From Rachycentron canadum (Eukaryota; Chordata; Actinopteri; Carangiformes; Rachycentridae), in contig CM076658.1 of assembly GCA_038496675.1 (NCBI GenBank), positions 11,414,904-11,478,903 of the forward strand: a stretch of DNA of 64,000 nucleotides, in the 5' to 3' direction. How positions within the stretch are numbered: the stretch's first letter is position 1; every line of letters begins with the position of its first letter. Below, one piece after another: positions 32,801 to 47,800 of this stretch. A program made the position numbers and the translations under genes. The notes below the pieces were generated by a model. The model was given only the letters and a program-made list of their open reading frames with translations, made no database searches and was not told where the DNA came from.

Positions 32801-35800
32801 CTTCCAAAGGGCCAGGACCCTGTTTTTGTGTGACCAAGAAAAACAACTTCATATAAACTGTTCAGAATCTCTCTGGTTATTACTCTGCTTGTGTGGTGAG
32901 TGACCATCTTTAATTTAGTGTCGCCACTTAGATTTCATCAGAACATAACTTGTGGTGGAGTGTGGGGTACCTCAACCCTTCCAGTGGAGTTGCTCAGTGG
33001 TCAATGAATCAGACTGGTGCAATGAAGCTTCTAGGTGTGAATGTGTGTACCTGTGTCTGTGGGAGAAAATGGAGAAATGTTGCTGCATATTTGTCAACAG
33101 ATATTATGTTGTTAATCCAATATGAGATCTAATATGGCCTTAGATGACTGCTATTTAGTATTTTACTCCTTTGTGAATCAACTTGACTCATAAACAGCAA
33201 GGTAAAGGTATTTGTGAATGAAGTTGATTATACAAACATAAATTTGTAAGTAATAGGATGTTACATGTTACACTGATTCAGATAGTCTTGTTTTTAAATG
33301 ATTGTTTATTTGGCTTATTACCATCATCAGAGAGGCCATGAGGGGGATGCATATGTCCATCGGCACATTTGAATAGATGCTGCAGAAAAGCAGTGACAAG
33401 CATTGACTTATTTTCTTATTACAGCTATGAGCCCCTGAAGGGTAGAAAATATGAAACATGAAAGCACAAAACAAGTTGTGCTTTTATTGTAGAGTTAGGT
33501 TTCCCTGTAGCAAATGGCTGTAGTTTTTATTTACAGTATGTTTCTCTCCATTGGAGCTCTAGTGTCAAAATTATATCTCTATCCATTCTTCAAAACAGAT
33601 GTAGATTAGAAATTCTTTTTTTCTTTCCCTTGTTCTGAGTACACATTTCACATTGCATTAACATCACACAAATGCTTGGAATGGCTACAGCTGAATTAGT
33701 AATGAAATGCAATACTAGCATCACAGTAAGCTTGCTGCACAGCACAGCTGCAGCTCTGCTTTTATGGAAGACCTTGTAATAAGAAAATATATCACAGTAT
33801 TCAAAGCATTAAATGATACTGCAGAAGAATATGTTATCAGAGACTTTAGTGTACCTTTATTAAAACAAATGTTTTTTGCTACGTACTGAAATCATATAGG
33901 ATATTTAAACACATTATATGGCTAGTTTTAAATTCCACACTGCTTTAATTGTGTTCTGTTGATCCCTGCAGGACTGCAATTTTTGGGGGTGCTTGGATAA
34001 TGGCGTAACCCATGTATAATTGCATGTCTCATTATCTGTAGAGGAATGCACCCATTCACTTAATTTAAGTGTATAAGTTGACCTCAACCTGGTATCTCTA
34101 CATTTTGCATTGTCTGGATTTAGCTTTTCTCTTACTTTGCATGCCTTTTAATACATTTTACATGAAGCTGATTTTCATAAATTTTCTCTTAATAAGATGT
34201 GAGTTCCCCCCATGTAGGGTTCCATCTGCCAAAATAGTCTAACATCTGTGTGAGTTCATTGGCAAATACCATTCTCCTCTCACCACTGTGCTCCCTTTGC
34301 TGCCAAACTTCTTGTCAAATTGGCTTAAAGCAAATGTGTAATAGCCACTTTTATACAATTTCCCAATGTAAATTTACAGCTAAGGATAAGAGAACATAAT
34401 TTCTTCTTGGATTCTTCATGTTTTAATACATTCCTGCTGGATATCAGATCAACACAACTTTATATAATGTATTATACCAAACAGTTTCTCTCTTCTTTCT
34501 TTCTTTATATGACTGCAAAAAGGCACAAAAATTTATTTAAATGAAAAAAAAAAAAAACCCAGAATATTAGTTATATGAGGCCAGTATGTGCACAAAGAGT
34601 GGATGTTCATGAGAATGTTTTGAGAATGTACTATATATGCATAGTGTACCTATGAGGTGTTGCTGTGTGAAAGTTATGAGGCAACAACAAGGATGAAGTG
34701 TTGTACATTTGGGGTTGCAAACAATCATCATCATCATCATGGCATCTCAAAGTGGAACAGATAGAGGGGATGATAGGGGTGAATAAGGGACTGAGCCCTG
34801 TCCTGGCTAAGTGGGTACTGAGTCTGACTGTTTGTTATCTTGTTTTTAATATAGTCAGTGGAATGCATTTTGTTTTTTATTTGCAGATAAGCCAAAGGGT
34901 AAAAAATAGGTGGACCAAAACCTGTGCCACAGGAGATGCCAGAGTAGAATATCAAACCTTAATTGTGATATTTGAGTGGACAGCTCTCAAAACAAGTAAA
35001 ATATGAACTAATACAGAGCAAGAACTGTTACATTCAACTATTGTGCACCGAGTGATTAGTGTTTATCTAATGTAGCCAATTCTCTTCATCCACCCAGCCA
35101 TACATTATCTATACTGCTTATCCCTGAGGGTTGTGGTGCCGGGGGGTATACCTTGGACAGGTCGCCAGTCTATATGCTCTGTCACTAGATTTAGAGACTT
35201 ACTTTTTTGGTTGAACTGAGCAGGCAGTCTATCAAGCTGCTCTGGTTTCCTGCTGCTTCCAATTCACTTAAATAAGTAAGTTATTCTTTCACTTTTAGCT
35301 TTATCTCTTAAGTGATCATTTCACAACTAAACATAGCTGAAGTCTAAAGGGAGTCCACAGACAGTCCAGCCATATACAAGGTCTTGCCAGTCTCTAAATA
35401 CAGGATGACATCCTCAATAATGGCTGCATGAAAATGTAATGCAGTGCCAAATTAGGGGTCACATGGATATCAATAATCTGGTTTGACATCAATGCAACTA
35501 TTTGAGCCACTTCCTCACCTCAGTGTAGAGCTATCATTGACACAGAGTAAAACGGTTACTGTATTATTCTGACTGGCTGCATTCATTTTGAACTGACTTT
35601 GATATGAAGCTCTGTGGCTCACTGCCAGAGCACTTCCCTGGAGAAGATCATTATAAGGGGTATGGGCTGTAACCATTCAACAAACTGTGCAAATGATTTT
35701 CCAATTTTTTGCCAATGGAGGATTTTAGCGTTTTACAGTGTGCTTAGGCCTTTAATGATCTGATGAGTGATGAGTCTTTTTATCTGTGCTCTTTCAAAAC

Positions 35801-38328
35801 ACTTTGGCACAGAATGGGTAAAAAAATAATCTTAGATTTTGCTACCAATTGTGAATAAAGATGAAGTTAACCTTCACCTGTATAACCTGTAATCCCATCT
35901 CTATGCTCTTCAAGATACAAATTTCCTGAGTGACGCAAGTCTTGATTTGATGACAATTTAATTAAGTCCAGTTCACATCAATACAACATTACAACAAGTT
36001 ATCTATTGCTATAGTTGTCAAAAAAAGCTCATATTCAAATTGTAGGTGGATCTGCTAATTAATTGGTACATTTCTATATGCAACACCTTAATTAACACAT
36101 ATAGTCACAGTTTTGTACAAACATTGTTTTTAGCAATTGTCACACAAGAACAGCAGCTGAAATACAAACTGTACATCTGAGACAGACACAAAATATGCAT
36201 GTTGCCACTACACTCCTCTGTTAATTGTTAAATTATTTTATGACGTGTTGAAGTTAATTGAACAAATCCAGTGACTAAATCAGCTGTAAATGTTTGGTCC
36301 AGTCTTCAGATAACATTCTTCATGAGTGAATCTTAAAAAAGAAGGTTGAGCTGAGAACAGTAAGCATTTATAACACTTGATCTGTGTTGATGTCACTGCA
36401 CCAATGCAACATATGCTGTTTAGTTGTTGGGACCTCTCTTTTGCTTCTGGCTTTTTCCCATGTACCTGCAATGTGTGGAACAATTAAATTATTAATGGAT
36501 AATGACAATTGAACAGAACTACTGGTGTGGTACAAGGTTTATTAGCTGTGGAGCATTATTAGCCACACACTGAAGCTTGTTAATTTCAGACACTTTGGTT
36601 GTATGGAATTATGATTAGTAAATCATAATGTGCAATATGCACAGACAATTAACTTTTGCCTGATTTGTGAAGTATATCACATTATTCATGTTGTTACAAA
36701 AGTGACTTACTTTTTGAAATTTGTTGTGGGTGGAGATTCCTGTTGCATAAATATTTGATGTCACCTTCAAAAGAGGCAATCATTGCTAAATGTATTTGTA
36801 AAACTGCTATGCACTTTGCTGACACAAGCTGGGGACTCCCATATGAGATTGGAGAAAATGGTACGCTTCATTTTTTTTTCTGAGAGCAAACATCATCTAG
36901 GCTAAACAACAATGGCTTCACGTTACCCCTCATACAAAGTGAGCACAGCTTTTTAAATGAACTAGTATTTGTTATTTATGCAGTAAGTGGAGAAAGTAAT
37001 TGTTGGCTATGTAATTTATCTTGGTTTGCCTCATATAAAATTCCAGTTGGGCAAAAGGAAGTCACTGAGGTTAGAGGAACTGACTGTCCCTGGAGCCTTG
37101 GTCAGTTAGTTTCGTTATTAAACCACTCTTTACTGGTCAGTCTACAGGCAAAAACGTCTTGTTTGTAATGCAACGTTGTATAATGGCCTGCCTGACAGAA
37201 TGTAATTAGAGAAAGCAGTGCTTTTCTTGGGTTTGCCTGTTAGTTCTACAGGCAGATCCATAGCCAGATCCCCAAAGTCCAGCTCACTAATGAATCTGCT
37301 CCTGCTGGGGCTATTGATGGCCACTGCCTTTCTGGAAGATCATTATTAGAGAATTCCAAAGGACAGCTGAAATAGCATTATGTATGAGCTTATTGCTCAG
37401 CATCATCTATTTTCTGTGTCTGAAAACAATTGCATAAGGCGGTTGATTATGTATAATAACTGAATGAAGTGCATTAAGTTTTACTCATTAGCATGATAGA
37501 GTGGTGTTAGTGATTTAATTTGAGCGTAATTCTAAACAGCACCATAATATGCACATCAGTGCTACATGCCAGAGCAGAATAATTCTAGTTTTGGCTGTGT
37601 CGATTGATTGACTTCATTTGATGATTAAAAATGCAATATTATACAAGCACAATATTATATCTTGTTTATCAATAGTTGACAACCATTGAGGATAAAACCA
37701 CAATGTAACCAAATAGCTTATTTACCATGCGATCCTTCAAAGTACTTACAGACAACTGAGGATTTGTATCCTGATTTATATGTAAACGTGTATATAAACA
37801 CTTACATTCATGGGAAAACTTTTGACTGATACTGTATATACAAACATATACAAACGTGCATTTTCATACTCCATTTTCATATAGATGTATTCCTTTGCTT
37901 TTTCATTGGAGTCTCTCTTTAGAAAAACAATCCATTCTTGCTGTAGCCAACATGCTATTTAAATTCAGATAGTCCTACTGCCATTGAAATATAGAGTGAG
38001 AAATTAGATATGTGTAGCTGACCCAGGAGACCTGCTTGATTGTAAAGAGAAACCGTAACAATTAGTGCAGGGTTTGTTGGCCTCTTCCGTCTGTGACGGC
38101 ATTTTAGGTCTACAATGATCATGAAACCAGCAAAAAGAGTTGTCAGGTTGTCATATGAATTTATTAATCATTTGAAAGACCACAGAGTGAGCTCTAAATG
38201 TATTTTACTATTTGTATTTTCTACATATTTAATATATATTATACATATTCTATATAAAACACTGTATGTAGCCAATATTAGTCTATTAATTTTCTGCATC
38301 TGTGCATAACATCACTCCTCATTGGGGC

Positions 38329-38409
<81 letters not shown>

Positions 38410-38778
38410 NNNNNNNNNNNNNNNNNNNNNNNNNNNNNNNNNNNNNNNNNNNNNNNNNNNNNNNNNNNNNNNNNNNNNNNNNNNNNNNNNNNNNNNNNNN
38501 NNNNNNNNNNNNNNNNNNNNNNNNNNNNNNNNNNNNNNNNNNNNNNNNNNNNNNNNNNNNNNNNNNNNNNNNNNNNNNNNNNNNNNNNNNNNNNNNNNNN
38601 NNNNNNNNNNNNNNNNNNNNNNNNNNNNNNNNNNNNNNNNNNNNNNNNNNNNNNNNNNNNNNNNNNNNNNNNNNNNNNNNNNNNNNNNNNNNNNNNNNNN
38701 NNNNNNNNNNNNNNNNNNNNNNNNNNNNNNNNNNNNNNNNNNNNNNNNNNNNNNNNNNNNNNNNNNNNNNNNNNNNNN

Positions 38779-38818
<40 letters not shown>

Positions 38819-41800
38819 CAGGTTGGTGGTGCAAACATCACATTTTCAACACTGCTATAGGACGGTGTTCCTCACATGTTCATTTGTGCCTGATGAGTAA
38901 CTGATACATTATCTTTTCTGAAAGGTGAAAGCGATATCCCTGTATCAGCAGCCACAGCTGAGTAACTTCCCATTCATGTATTGTTGTAATGTCCCTACCC
39001 TCAGGTCGCACAGGAGACTGGTAAATATTAGTGGGTTTGTTGTACTGATTGTATTGTTTACACAGCAGCCAGATGCTAAAGATAGATAACTTAACAAAGA
39101 GGCAGAGTAAGGAAGCACACAAGCTAAATTCTGTTTATTCCATGGTATGTGGGCTTAGTGTCCCTCAGATAAGGGGACATTGTGGAGTAATTGTAGTTAT
39201 AAAGAATTTAACCTGTGTATTCACACTCCAGCTGTCTTTAGTTGAATGGAGTTCAGCCACCTTTCCACATCCTGTGTAGAGGTTGATTGCATATTCCTGT
39301 TGATTATGAATCAACTGTGATGAGGACGAAATGTTGTTCGATTCCAAACAAGTGAGACGTTGATTCAATTTCAGGATACATATTAAATTTAGCCATTAGG
39401 CCACATCAAGTGATTACATTATTTATGTGAAGAAAATATGACTGAAAAAAGGATTTTATATTATCAGCCCAAGGCACAAGTAAGTCTGACTCTTCAGTCA
39501 AATGGTAAAATGTCACTTGAATTGATTTATTTGTCCTACAAAGTAATGATGCCAATGAAACCCATTTCTTATTTGTTCCAGTTGAAAAGCTCAGTTTTTC
39601 TTGGATGAAAATTCTAATCACTTACTTTTTTCTTGTTGTTTTCTCAGTTTTTTCTCTCCAGGTTTAATTATAGAGCCACTTTTAAAATATACGATTAAAC
39701 ATTAATATAGCTAGGTTTTGATATTGCGAGCCAATGTTAGGATTAACAGCTTTTTCCTTAACAGTGTAAAAGAAACAATGCATGTTCAGTATAAAATTCA
39801 AAATTGGTGATGTTAACTCTCCTTTTTTTTACTGAAGTTAGCATGTTAAACAGCCAGCTAACCAGTAGTGAGTATAAACTCATTGTAGCCTCCAATCTGT
39901 CCTGATATCATAGTGCTGCTCACAGGGTGTATTGTAACCTCTTGTATTGTAACCTCTTGTATTATAACGCATGTAATGATGTGATGACTGAGGCTCTTGT
40001 CAACATTCAGTAGCAGAGAAAGGTACAAATATCCCATTTAAAGGTACCTGTGGAGATTTGTCGTGAACATAACTTATATTCAGTATTTGCTATAAAACAT
40101 TTTCATAAAACATTTGTAAAGCCCATTTTTAATCCTACATTGTTTAAATTCATGTCTAACAGCCAGCAATCTCCTTCTTCCTTGCATTTGTTGGCTCATT
40201 GCTATGCTTCTTTGTGAATGAGTTGAATAGCACAAAATTCTTGCAACAAAAAAAGGAACAACTCATAAAAACTTCTACTGGTGTCATGTTTTGGACTCAA
40301 GCTCAAGACATGTATGTATATTATAGATGTACTTGTGACATCTGGGCTAATTTGGGTATGAATGAACAGATAATCAGGTAAATAAACAGGTAATCTGTTC
40401 ATTCTTTATGTAGCTCTTTAATGACAATCTTCAATATTTTTACAGGTGCTGCAGATGTACCTGCCATTCTGTGGTATTGCGATCTCCAATGCCCAGCTCT
40501 TTGCTGCCTCTAGGAAGGAGTATGACAGGAGTCGGGTAAGGGCCACAGACCCAACCAGGATTGTAAACCCCCTCCCCCCCCCCCGATTCCTGGGATCAGC
40601 ATTACTTCCTCCTCCCTGATGCTGACATTGAGGCTGAGTATTGATCATCAGCAGCCCACTTGCTGCCACTGCAGTGGGGATCACAGAGCAGTATGCAGCC
40701 CTGCATGGACATTTTCTCTGTATCTGTAGAGGGGGATGGGCCTGTATCCAGATGAGGGCCTGGTCCATGATCTAAATCTCCTAGGGGATGTTAAGAGATG
40801 CACTAATTCATGTCACACATTGATCTGTGATGGAAGAGAACATAATGAGAACACAGCTCAGTGAACAGGGGAGAGAAATTATGTTTTTGATTTGCTTGTG
40901 TTTAAAATTGGATTGGCACTACCTTAGATAAAGGGCTCAATTTACTTTTATTGGGGGAATAATCGTGTTATATCATCCTCTTGGTTTATGGTCTAATGAT
41001 CACAATAATAATCATACCATGACAGCGGAGAGAGGCAAAACTTTATTTAAAGGGTGTACATTACTACTTCCGAACAGAATTATTATTCATTAGGTTTTAC
41101 AACAGTGTGTGGTTAAGACTGTTGGGCATAATGCTTGTGGTATCTTTTTCTGTTCCTGGTGTTCAGGCACTCTTGGAGGTAGTCAATGACCTATTTGAAG
41201 AGCAGACTGACCTGGAGAAAATTGTCAGGAAGATCATGCACCGCGCCCAGACGTTGCTGAAGTGCGAGCGCTGCTCTGTTCAATTGCTGGAGGACATTGA
41301 GTCACCGGTACATCTGCACATGTGTGCAAGCATGTGCCTTCTTTCTCTCTGTTTTAGTTTTTAACCAGTACCCTTTATTAATTTCTTCCATTTCAAATCT
41401 CGCAGGTGGTGAAGTTCACCAAGTCGTTTGAGCTTCTGTCCCCTAAATGTAGTGCAGACACTGAAAGCAGGTATGTATGGTGTTTCAGTGTTAAAATCTA
41501 CTCTGCTCCTTGCTTGATGAAAAACTATTTTCCATCTTCTCACACCAGTAACCTTTTCACTAAATAACCACATCTCCACCTTTGTTTGCCTTTGGCCCCA
41601 CGCAACCTGCAAATACTGCACATAGACTTCTTGAATCTGTAAAGCTTCCATCAAGGACAAAAAAATAAGGGAAGTATAAAAATTGAATATTCTGTAGTGC
41701 TGTGGGAGTAATATGCTGAATCTGAATAGAAGGCATACTGAAGGAGCCCTAATTAATTGGGTTTTGCTACTCCTCTCCACTGTTAGGTATTGCTGAGCGG

Positions 41801-44800
41801 AGAGAGAAAGGCTTAATATTGTGTGGGATGTTTGTGGATGGAAACAAACAGTGAAAGGAAGACAAATTATCCCCTGAGTCCTGCGCTTGCCATAACTGAT
41901 GTGGTCACTTCAAGTCAGCAATGATAGGCGTCACTGTTAACACAAGAAATACCAATAGTAAGAGTCGAGTGGCAATCAAAGAAATTCAAGTTTGCTTGAT
42001 TGGCCAAATTAGTCCTTCTGACCAAAAACACTCCCCTCTAATCTCTGTTTCTGGTGTCAAATATGAAAACAACAAACAGTGTGTGATTTTAAAGTAATAG
42101 AACTACACAACATTTCAAATCAAGCTGAAGTGACTAAAGTACAGTAGACTTATCTCTGTGATGACCGTCATCTTCCTAAAGGTTCACATCTGAATGAGAA
42201 AAGCTGCTGTGCAGGATTTATGTGTGTAATTAGGTGAATAAATTTGGTGTCAAAAGGCGAGGCGTACTGTAGGTTTTCTAATGTGCCTTATAATCCCCAG
42301 CCACTCCCATGAGGAGGATAATGTTGAGTGAGTGTACAATGCTGCTAGTGTTTCTGTGGCAGCTAAATGACAGACATGAGACAGGGAAGAAACAGAGGTG
42401 AAAAGAGAGAAAAGGAAAAAGAAGGAAAGATATCTTGCCATCACACACAAGGTTTATTCCCTGCCTCGGCTTCACATCCACACACAGCTGTTATCTCTAA
42501 ATGAAAGGGATTCAAAAGATCTGACATCAGTGTCTCTCCATCTTTATTATAATGTTGAAAGACAAAGTGAGCAACGTTGAACATTTACCTGGTTGTGTTT
42601 GAAGTTAAAAAGTCAGCGACCGCCCACTGCAATAAGTGTGAATGGGAAGCCTGAGCAGGGCTGCAGGTGCTTCTTGTGGCAGAGTGTGGGGGCGTCTGGC
42701 AACGAGGAAGGCAATCACACAATTAACTTCTCAGTACTTCATAATCTGCAGGAGACACTTACTGATATCTACTGTATGAGAAGTTCATTAACTGCAAGTC
42801 AACGTAAAAGAGGCCCCACAAGGAGACATAAGAATGACCTTTTGCAAACTTGCAGTTTAGGTGTGAAAGAAAATAAAACCTTTTTTTAAAGTGACATAAT
42901 GTTTTTTGTTTTCTTGATGATGAACAACATTATCAGTGTGCGTGTTTGTTCTACACCATTTCCTCTCTTTTGTCCTCTTACCATCTCATTTTATGACCCT
43001 AGTTTCAAAGACAGTATGGAGAAATCGTCTTACTCGGACTGGCTCATTAACAACAGCATCGCGGAGCTGGTAGCATCCACAGGACTACCAGTGAACATTA
43101 GTGATGCCTATCAGGATCCTCGCTTTGATGCTGAGGTAAACACACAGTAATGCTCCATTCAGATTTGTCACAGAAAAAGATTAGATGACAATTCTCAGTC
43201 ATCCAGGTATAATTTACATCTATGAGTATGACAATAGACTTACTTCTTGGTGTTGTAGATGATTTACCCCTCATCCAAGAGGCCTCTTCAGTTCTAGTTG
43301 CTGCTGTGGTGTGTTAAACCACTATGGGATGTTCACACTCTGATGTGATACGCATGTGAGTTAGATCAAATGGGGCATTTATTAATAGCTGTGAAAAGCA
43401 GCGTCAGAATGGCATTGCAAATGTGCATTTTGCTGAGATGGAAAGACGGTTTCAAGACCATCAATATCCCTGAACTGTTCATCAGTTTATGTCTTGACAT
43501 TACATTAAAGATGGTCTCATAACACTTCACACCTTTATTAATTGGACTCTTACATAATGCCTTGTTTGACTTAAATAATTCACATGATCTTATGGACTCA
43601 CAAAGCTCACACGTTTTAAAATGGCCACCAGTGAGTGGTCTTCAAGACCAAATGTAAAGTCTAGTTGCCTTTGTCTTTTTTTTTTAAATAAACATTAGAT
43701 CTGGTCATATTTGCCCTAGATAGTGAGAAACTGCATACTACCATTTGCATTTTGTCAGTTGTTAATTGATCTCCATAGGATAAAGCGATAACCACAGCAA
43801 ACTGTGCTGATGCTGGATAGATTTAAACAGAATCCCACAGCAGCTACTTTGACAGTCGACTCTGCATCCAACAGCAATGGCTGAAACAGACAAAAGGGCT
43901 GCATAATTTTTTGATTAATCAGTTTACAATTTAGTGAATAAACTTATCAATCAGTTCCATATGACCCAGAGTGGTGTCCGAAAATTTTGTGTGTTATAAT
44001 GTGGAAACATTTTTGTTTATGTCCTTGTTTATTTAAAGCTAAAACGACAGTATAATGCTGAGTGCAGTGCAAGGAAATGTGTTTTTAATCAGGGGTGGTA
44101 ATTCTTGTATCATTCTGTATTTACACCCTTACTCCTTTTAGGCAGACCAGTTCTCTGACTTCCACATCCGCTCTGTGCTTTGTGTTCCTATATGGAACAG
44201 TAACCATCAAATCATTGGTAAGTCAACAAATTGTGTTTCCTCTGCTCCTGAATTTATTTGATATACAGATGTAATGTTCATCATTAATTAAATTTGCTAA
44301 AAGTCAGATAAAAGTCCCACATTCTATAAAGTGACATTTTCATTTCTTTTTTTGGATTATAAAGCAGATCTAGGTGCTATTTTAATAATGTGCGCTATGT
44401 CCACAGAGATATGCTCACAGCCCATATTCAGAAACTGTGCGTTAAAATACTGTGCGTTTTTGTGATGTCACTGCTCTCAGCCATTTCCCCAGCATGGCCC
44501 ATCTAGTTCAGCATTGCAGGACTGTGGTGTCTCTCAGCGTTTACCTGAAATCCACTATATTTTTATCTGATCACTCAGAAATAAGTCAGCCAATCAGAAG
44601 AGAGGCTCTGTGTCTCTCTTCTGATTGGTTGACTGATCTGTTGTTGCTAGAGGGCCAGAGAGAAGCCTGAGAGAGGAGCTGTAAAACTACATTAAGATGG
44701 TTTTTGGTACTTAAAACCAAAAATATGTCTTCTTAAGAATTCCAGCTCTCATCAAAAGGGTGAGATGAAGCCGAGGTCAGAGCTCTTTGTAGGCCAGGCA

Positions 44801-47800
44801 CACACCAAACTGTGGAAACCACTTCTTTACATTCCTCTGTTCACATGGACAAAGGCATGTTAAAGCAGTGAAACACCTTCCTCTAACTAGAACTAGATCA
44901 AACCAGGAGCAACAGCCAGAAACCAATATGCCACCACATATTGTATGAATGATGCAGGTGTGTGTGTGTGTGTGTGTATGTGTATATATGTTAAGCATTA
45001 ACAATGGAAACTTGAGAGTATATTCAGCTGAGGCTGTGTATGATTAGATCCACGCTGCACAACCACTCTGCACTTGGAGGTTCCCTTCTTCTGGCTGTGT
45101 GCTTTGTGTTTGTGAATCAGCCCCAGGCCAACACCACACTGACAATCTGATAAATCATTGATCTCTCGCCTGGTTTTGGTGTTTGATATTGCAGGGAGGA
45201 ACAATGACAGCATCTCCACTCCATCCACTGAGATTTTACACAGGAATTTGTTAGTTTTATTTGAATGCAAAGTGATCAGCATATTTGTTGCAGATGGTTG
45301 GTTAAGACCTGCATGTGTGTGTGATGTCTGTGTGTATTCATTTTTTTTTTTTTTTTTTTTTTGCGTAGGTGTAAGTGCATGCAGAAACAGTGAAAGGGGA
45401 AAGAAATGCATATGTGTGTGTGGGTGGCACCTGAGGAGTGAAAAACCATTACACAAACAAAGCAGCAGGAGATTAAATTCTCAAGTCAAGGATACATTCA
45501 CTTAGAAAACAAATGTCACGTCATCTACCAAGGTTACACCGAGCTCCTTCAGAATGTAACCACAAGAAATACTGTTGTGACCATACATCCACAAAAATTA
45601 GCTGTAACATAATTTATTCAATGTGAATGAAAAGAAATCCAGCATTTCTATTAGCACTGTAACATATGTAGCTGGTATTACTGTGCATTTGTTTTTTCTC
45701 TCTCTCTCTTTTTTTTTTTTAAATCTGCTCATGCTCTGTCAGGTTGCATGGTGATTGTGAGTGTTGGTTTGAGATTTCTTTGTAGATGGTCACTAAAAGA
45801 CAAAAGACATTTTCACAAACAGCACTGTTTCTTGTTATACAACATGTTAACAATTTGGATTTGGTATAATATCACCTAAGCAGAGTTTGATACCCATTGA
45901 ATAAACTGTATAGCCACACAATGGCTATTGGTCATCTGTGTAAAAACTAATGACCGAGCTGTAAATTATTGGCATATTATTGTTTTTGGTAATTGTTATG
46001 ATAATGGTATTAACAATTGTGACAGTGGGAATGTGGTGTAGTTAAGGATTATGTTATGGCCACAGGGCTCAAAGCAACCGTTTCATTTTCTTATGCTTGG
46101 GGCCACTTGAGCTACAACTCATCACAAACTACATGCTCATTACAGAGACATAGCAGTAATAGATCTAAGAAGACCTGTATTTTAAATTTAATGACACCGC
46201 AGTGAAAATTGTTCTCTGCTAAAGCACTAATCCCTTCACCTCTGAGGATTTCCAGGTACACACTGAAATTAAAATGCCACTTTGTCAGGTTTTTTTGACC
46301 TCTTAGACATAAATAAAAATGGAAAGGTTTTTGTGTTTACACGTTTTACACCTTCGCATCATTTTTCAGTAACAATAGTAGTCAGTACCTATCAATTAAA
46401 TGTGCTTTATCAACAAAGCTTTTCTGTTTAAATTTTAAATATAAATAATAATAAATAAATTTAAATTAGACAACATGAGAACCAATCTAAACAGGGAATA
46501 TACAGATATATATATGTAACATGTAGCATCTGTATATAAGCGTATTGCTACTTATGTGAGAGGATGCTGTGTCTTTACTTAATTTCCATTAATAATATAT
46601 GTCATATAACATGGTGTGTGGCTATGATCCCTTTTTAATTTGAGGCAGGTTATATCCACTAAAGAGCTTCCACTATCAAGCTTAAAACAACCCTGGTCAG
46701 TTTCTCTTGTATGAATAAACTAACTTTGTGTAACAGGTGTTGCTCAAGTGCTCAACAGGCTCGACGGGAAACCATTTGATGACGCAGACCAGCGTCTGTT
46801 TGAGGTATTACACTATATCACTATATCTAGTATTACATATCTATATATTTTCTACATAAAAGTATGCTGTGTGCATATTGCAAACTGTTCTTGTTTATTG
46901 GTTTGTGCATTTTGCTCTGTCCTAAGGCGTTTGTGATCTTTTGTGGACTGGGCATCAACAATACCATCATGTATGACCAGGTGAAGAAGTCTTGGGCTAA
47001 GCAATCTGTGGCTTTGGATGTAAGAACACAACGTCTCATTTGATTTCCCGCAGCATATCACATTTTGAAAAAAAAGAAAAGAAGAAGCTATTTCTTCCAC
47101 GTTTTGAACAAGAAATCTTTTTATCCGCTTAGATTTGCAAAAACATCACTATGCAAACTGTTATGCTGCTTCAGAGTGTTTACTTCAGTTGACTCTGCAC
47201 TACCCCTGCTTTCTACTTCAGTTTCCTTTTGTCATTCCTCTGTGTTCATTGTGTTTACATTATCTTCTAATTGTCTGTTTCAATAGGCATGTCATTATTT
47301 GCCTTTACAGTCAACATATGCTATATGCTGAAACGTTTCCCCAAAACCCAGGAAACAGCAGCTTCTGCATGTATAACATAAAACCTCTTCTGACTTATTC
47401 TCTCTCACAGGTCTTTGTGCTCAGCTCCTTTTTGTCTCATATTTCCACAAAAATGTACGCGTAAAAAAAAATGCTGATGTCTCTTTGTAGATAACCTTCT
47501 CACAAAGGTTTTATTGAAAATTAATGAGAGGCAGTGAAAAGCAATCCCTCATCTGCCCTGCAGTATGAAGCCATTCAGCACTACTCAGCCTTTACAGTAG
47601 GTCCGTAGATTACAATAGGGAGCTTCCAGGTGCATTATAGTAGTTAGCTCCGGTTCTAGATAGGAGAAGTGGGAAACAGGGAGATAGACCAGTTAAAGCA
47701 GACACACAGAATGCACTAATATGTTGATGCATTGCTTCTGGCAGCACTGAATAAACATGAGCGTTTATGATCAAATAAGCAACTGCAGGTCTCTGCGAGG

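Larger units (their letters stand above)
30615..40445. other. pde11a intron 2 (9.8 kb) with repeats and the assembly gap
   Basis: The largest intron here. It contains dispersed repeats at 31170-31690 and 35085-35185, a perfect 12-bp hairpin at 32782-32812, a (TCA)n near 34726-34741, compound microsatellites and the gap at 38410-38778. Mammalian PDE11A has internal promoters for short isoforms; no matching first exon was recognised here. Confidence 0.6.

Noticed and set aside
34698..35006. 102-codon frame in pde11a intron 2 as a possible short-isoform first exon
   Set aside because: No GAF or PDE11A-like sequence, no evident promoter, and it includes a TCA repeat.
38278..38900. Long open frames across the gap
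   Set aside because: Made of microsatellite and N; not evidence of coding.
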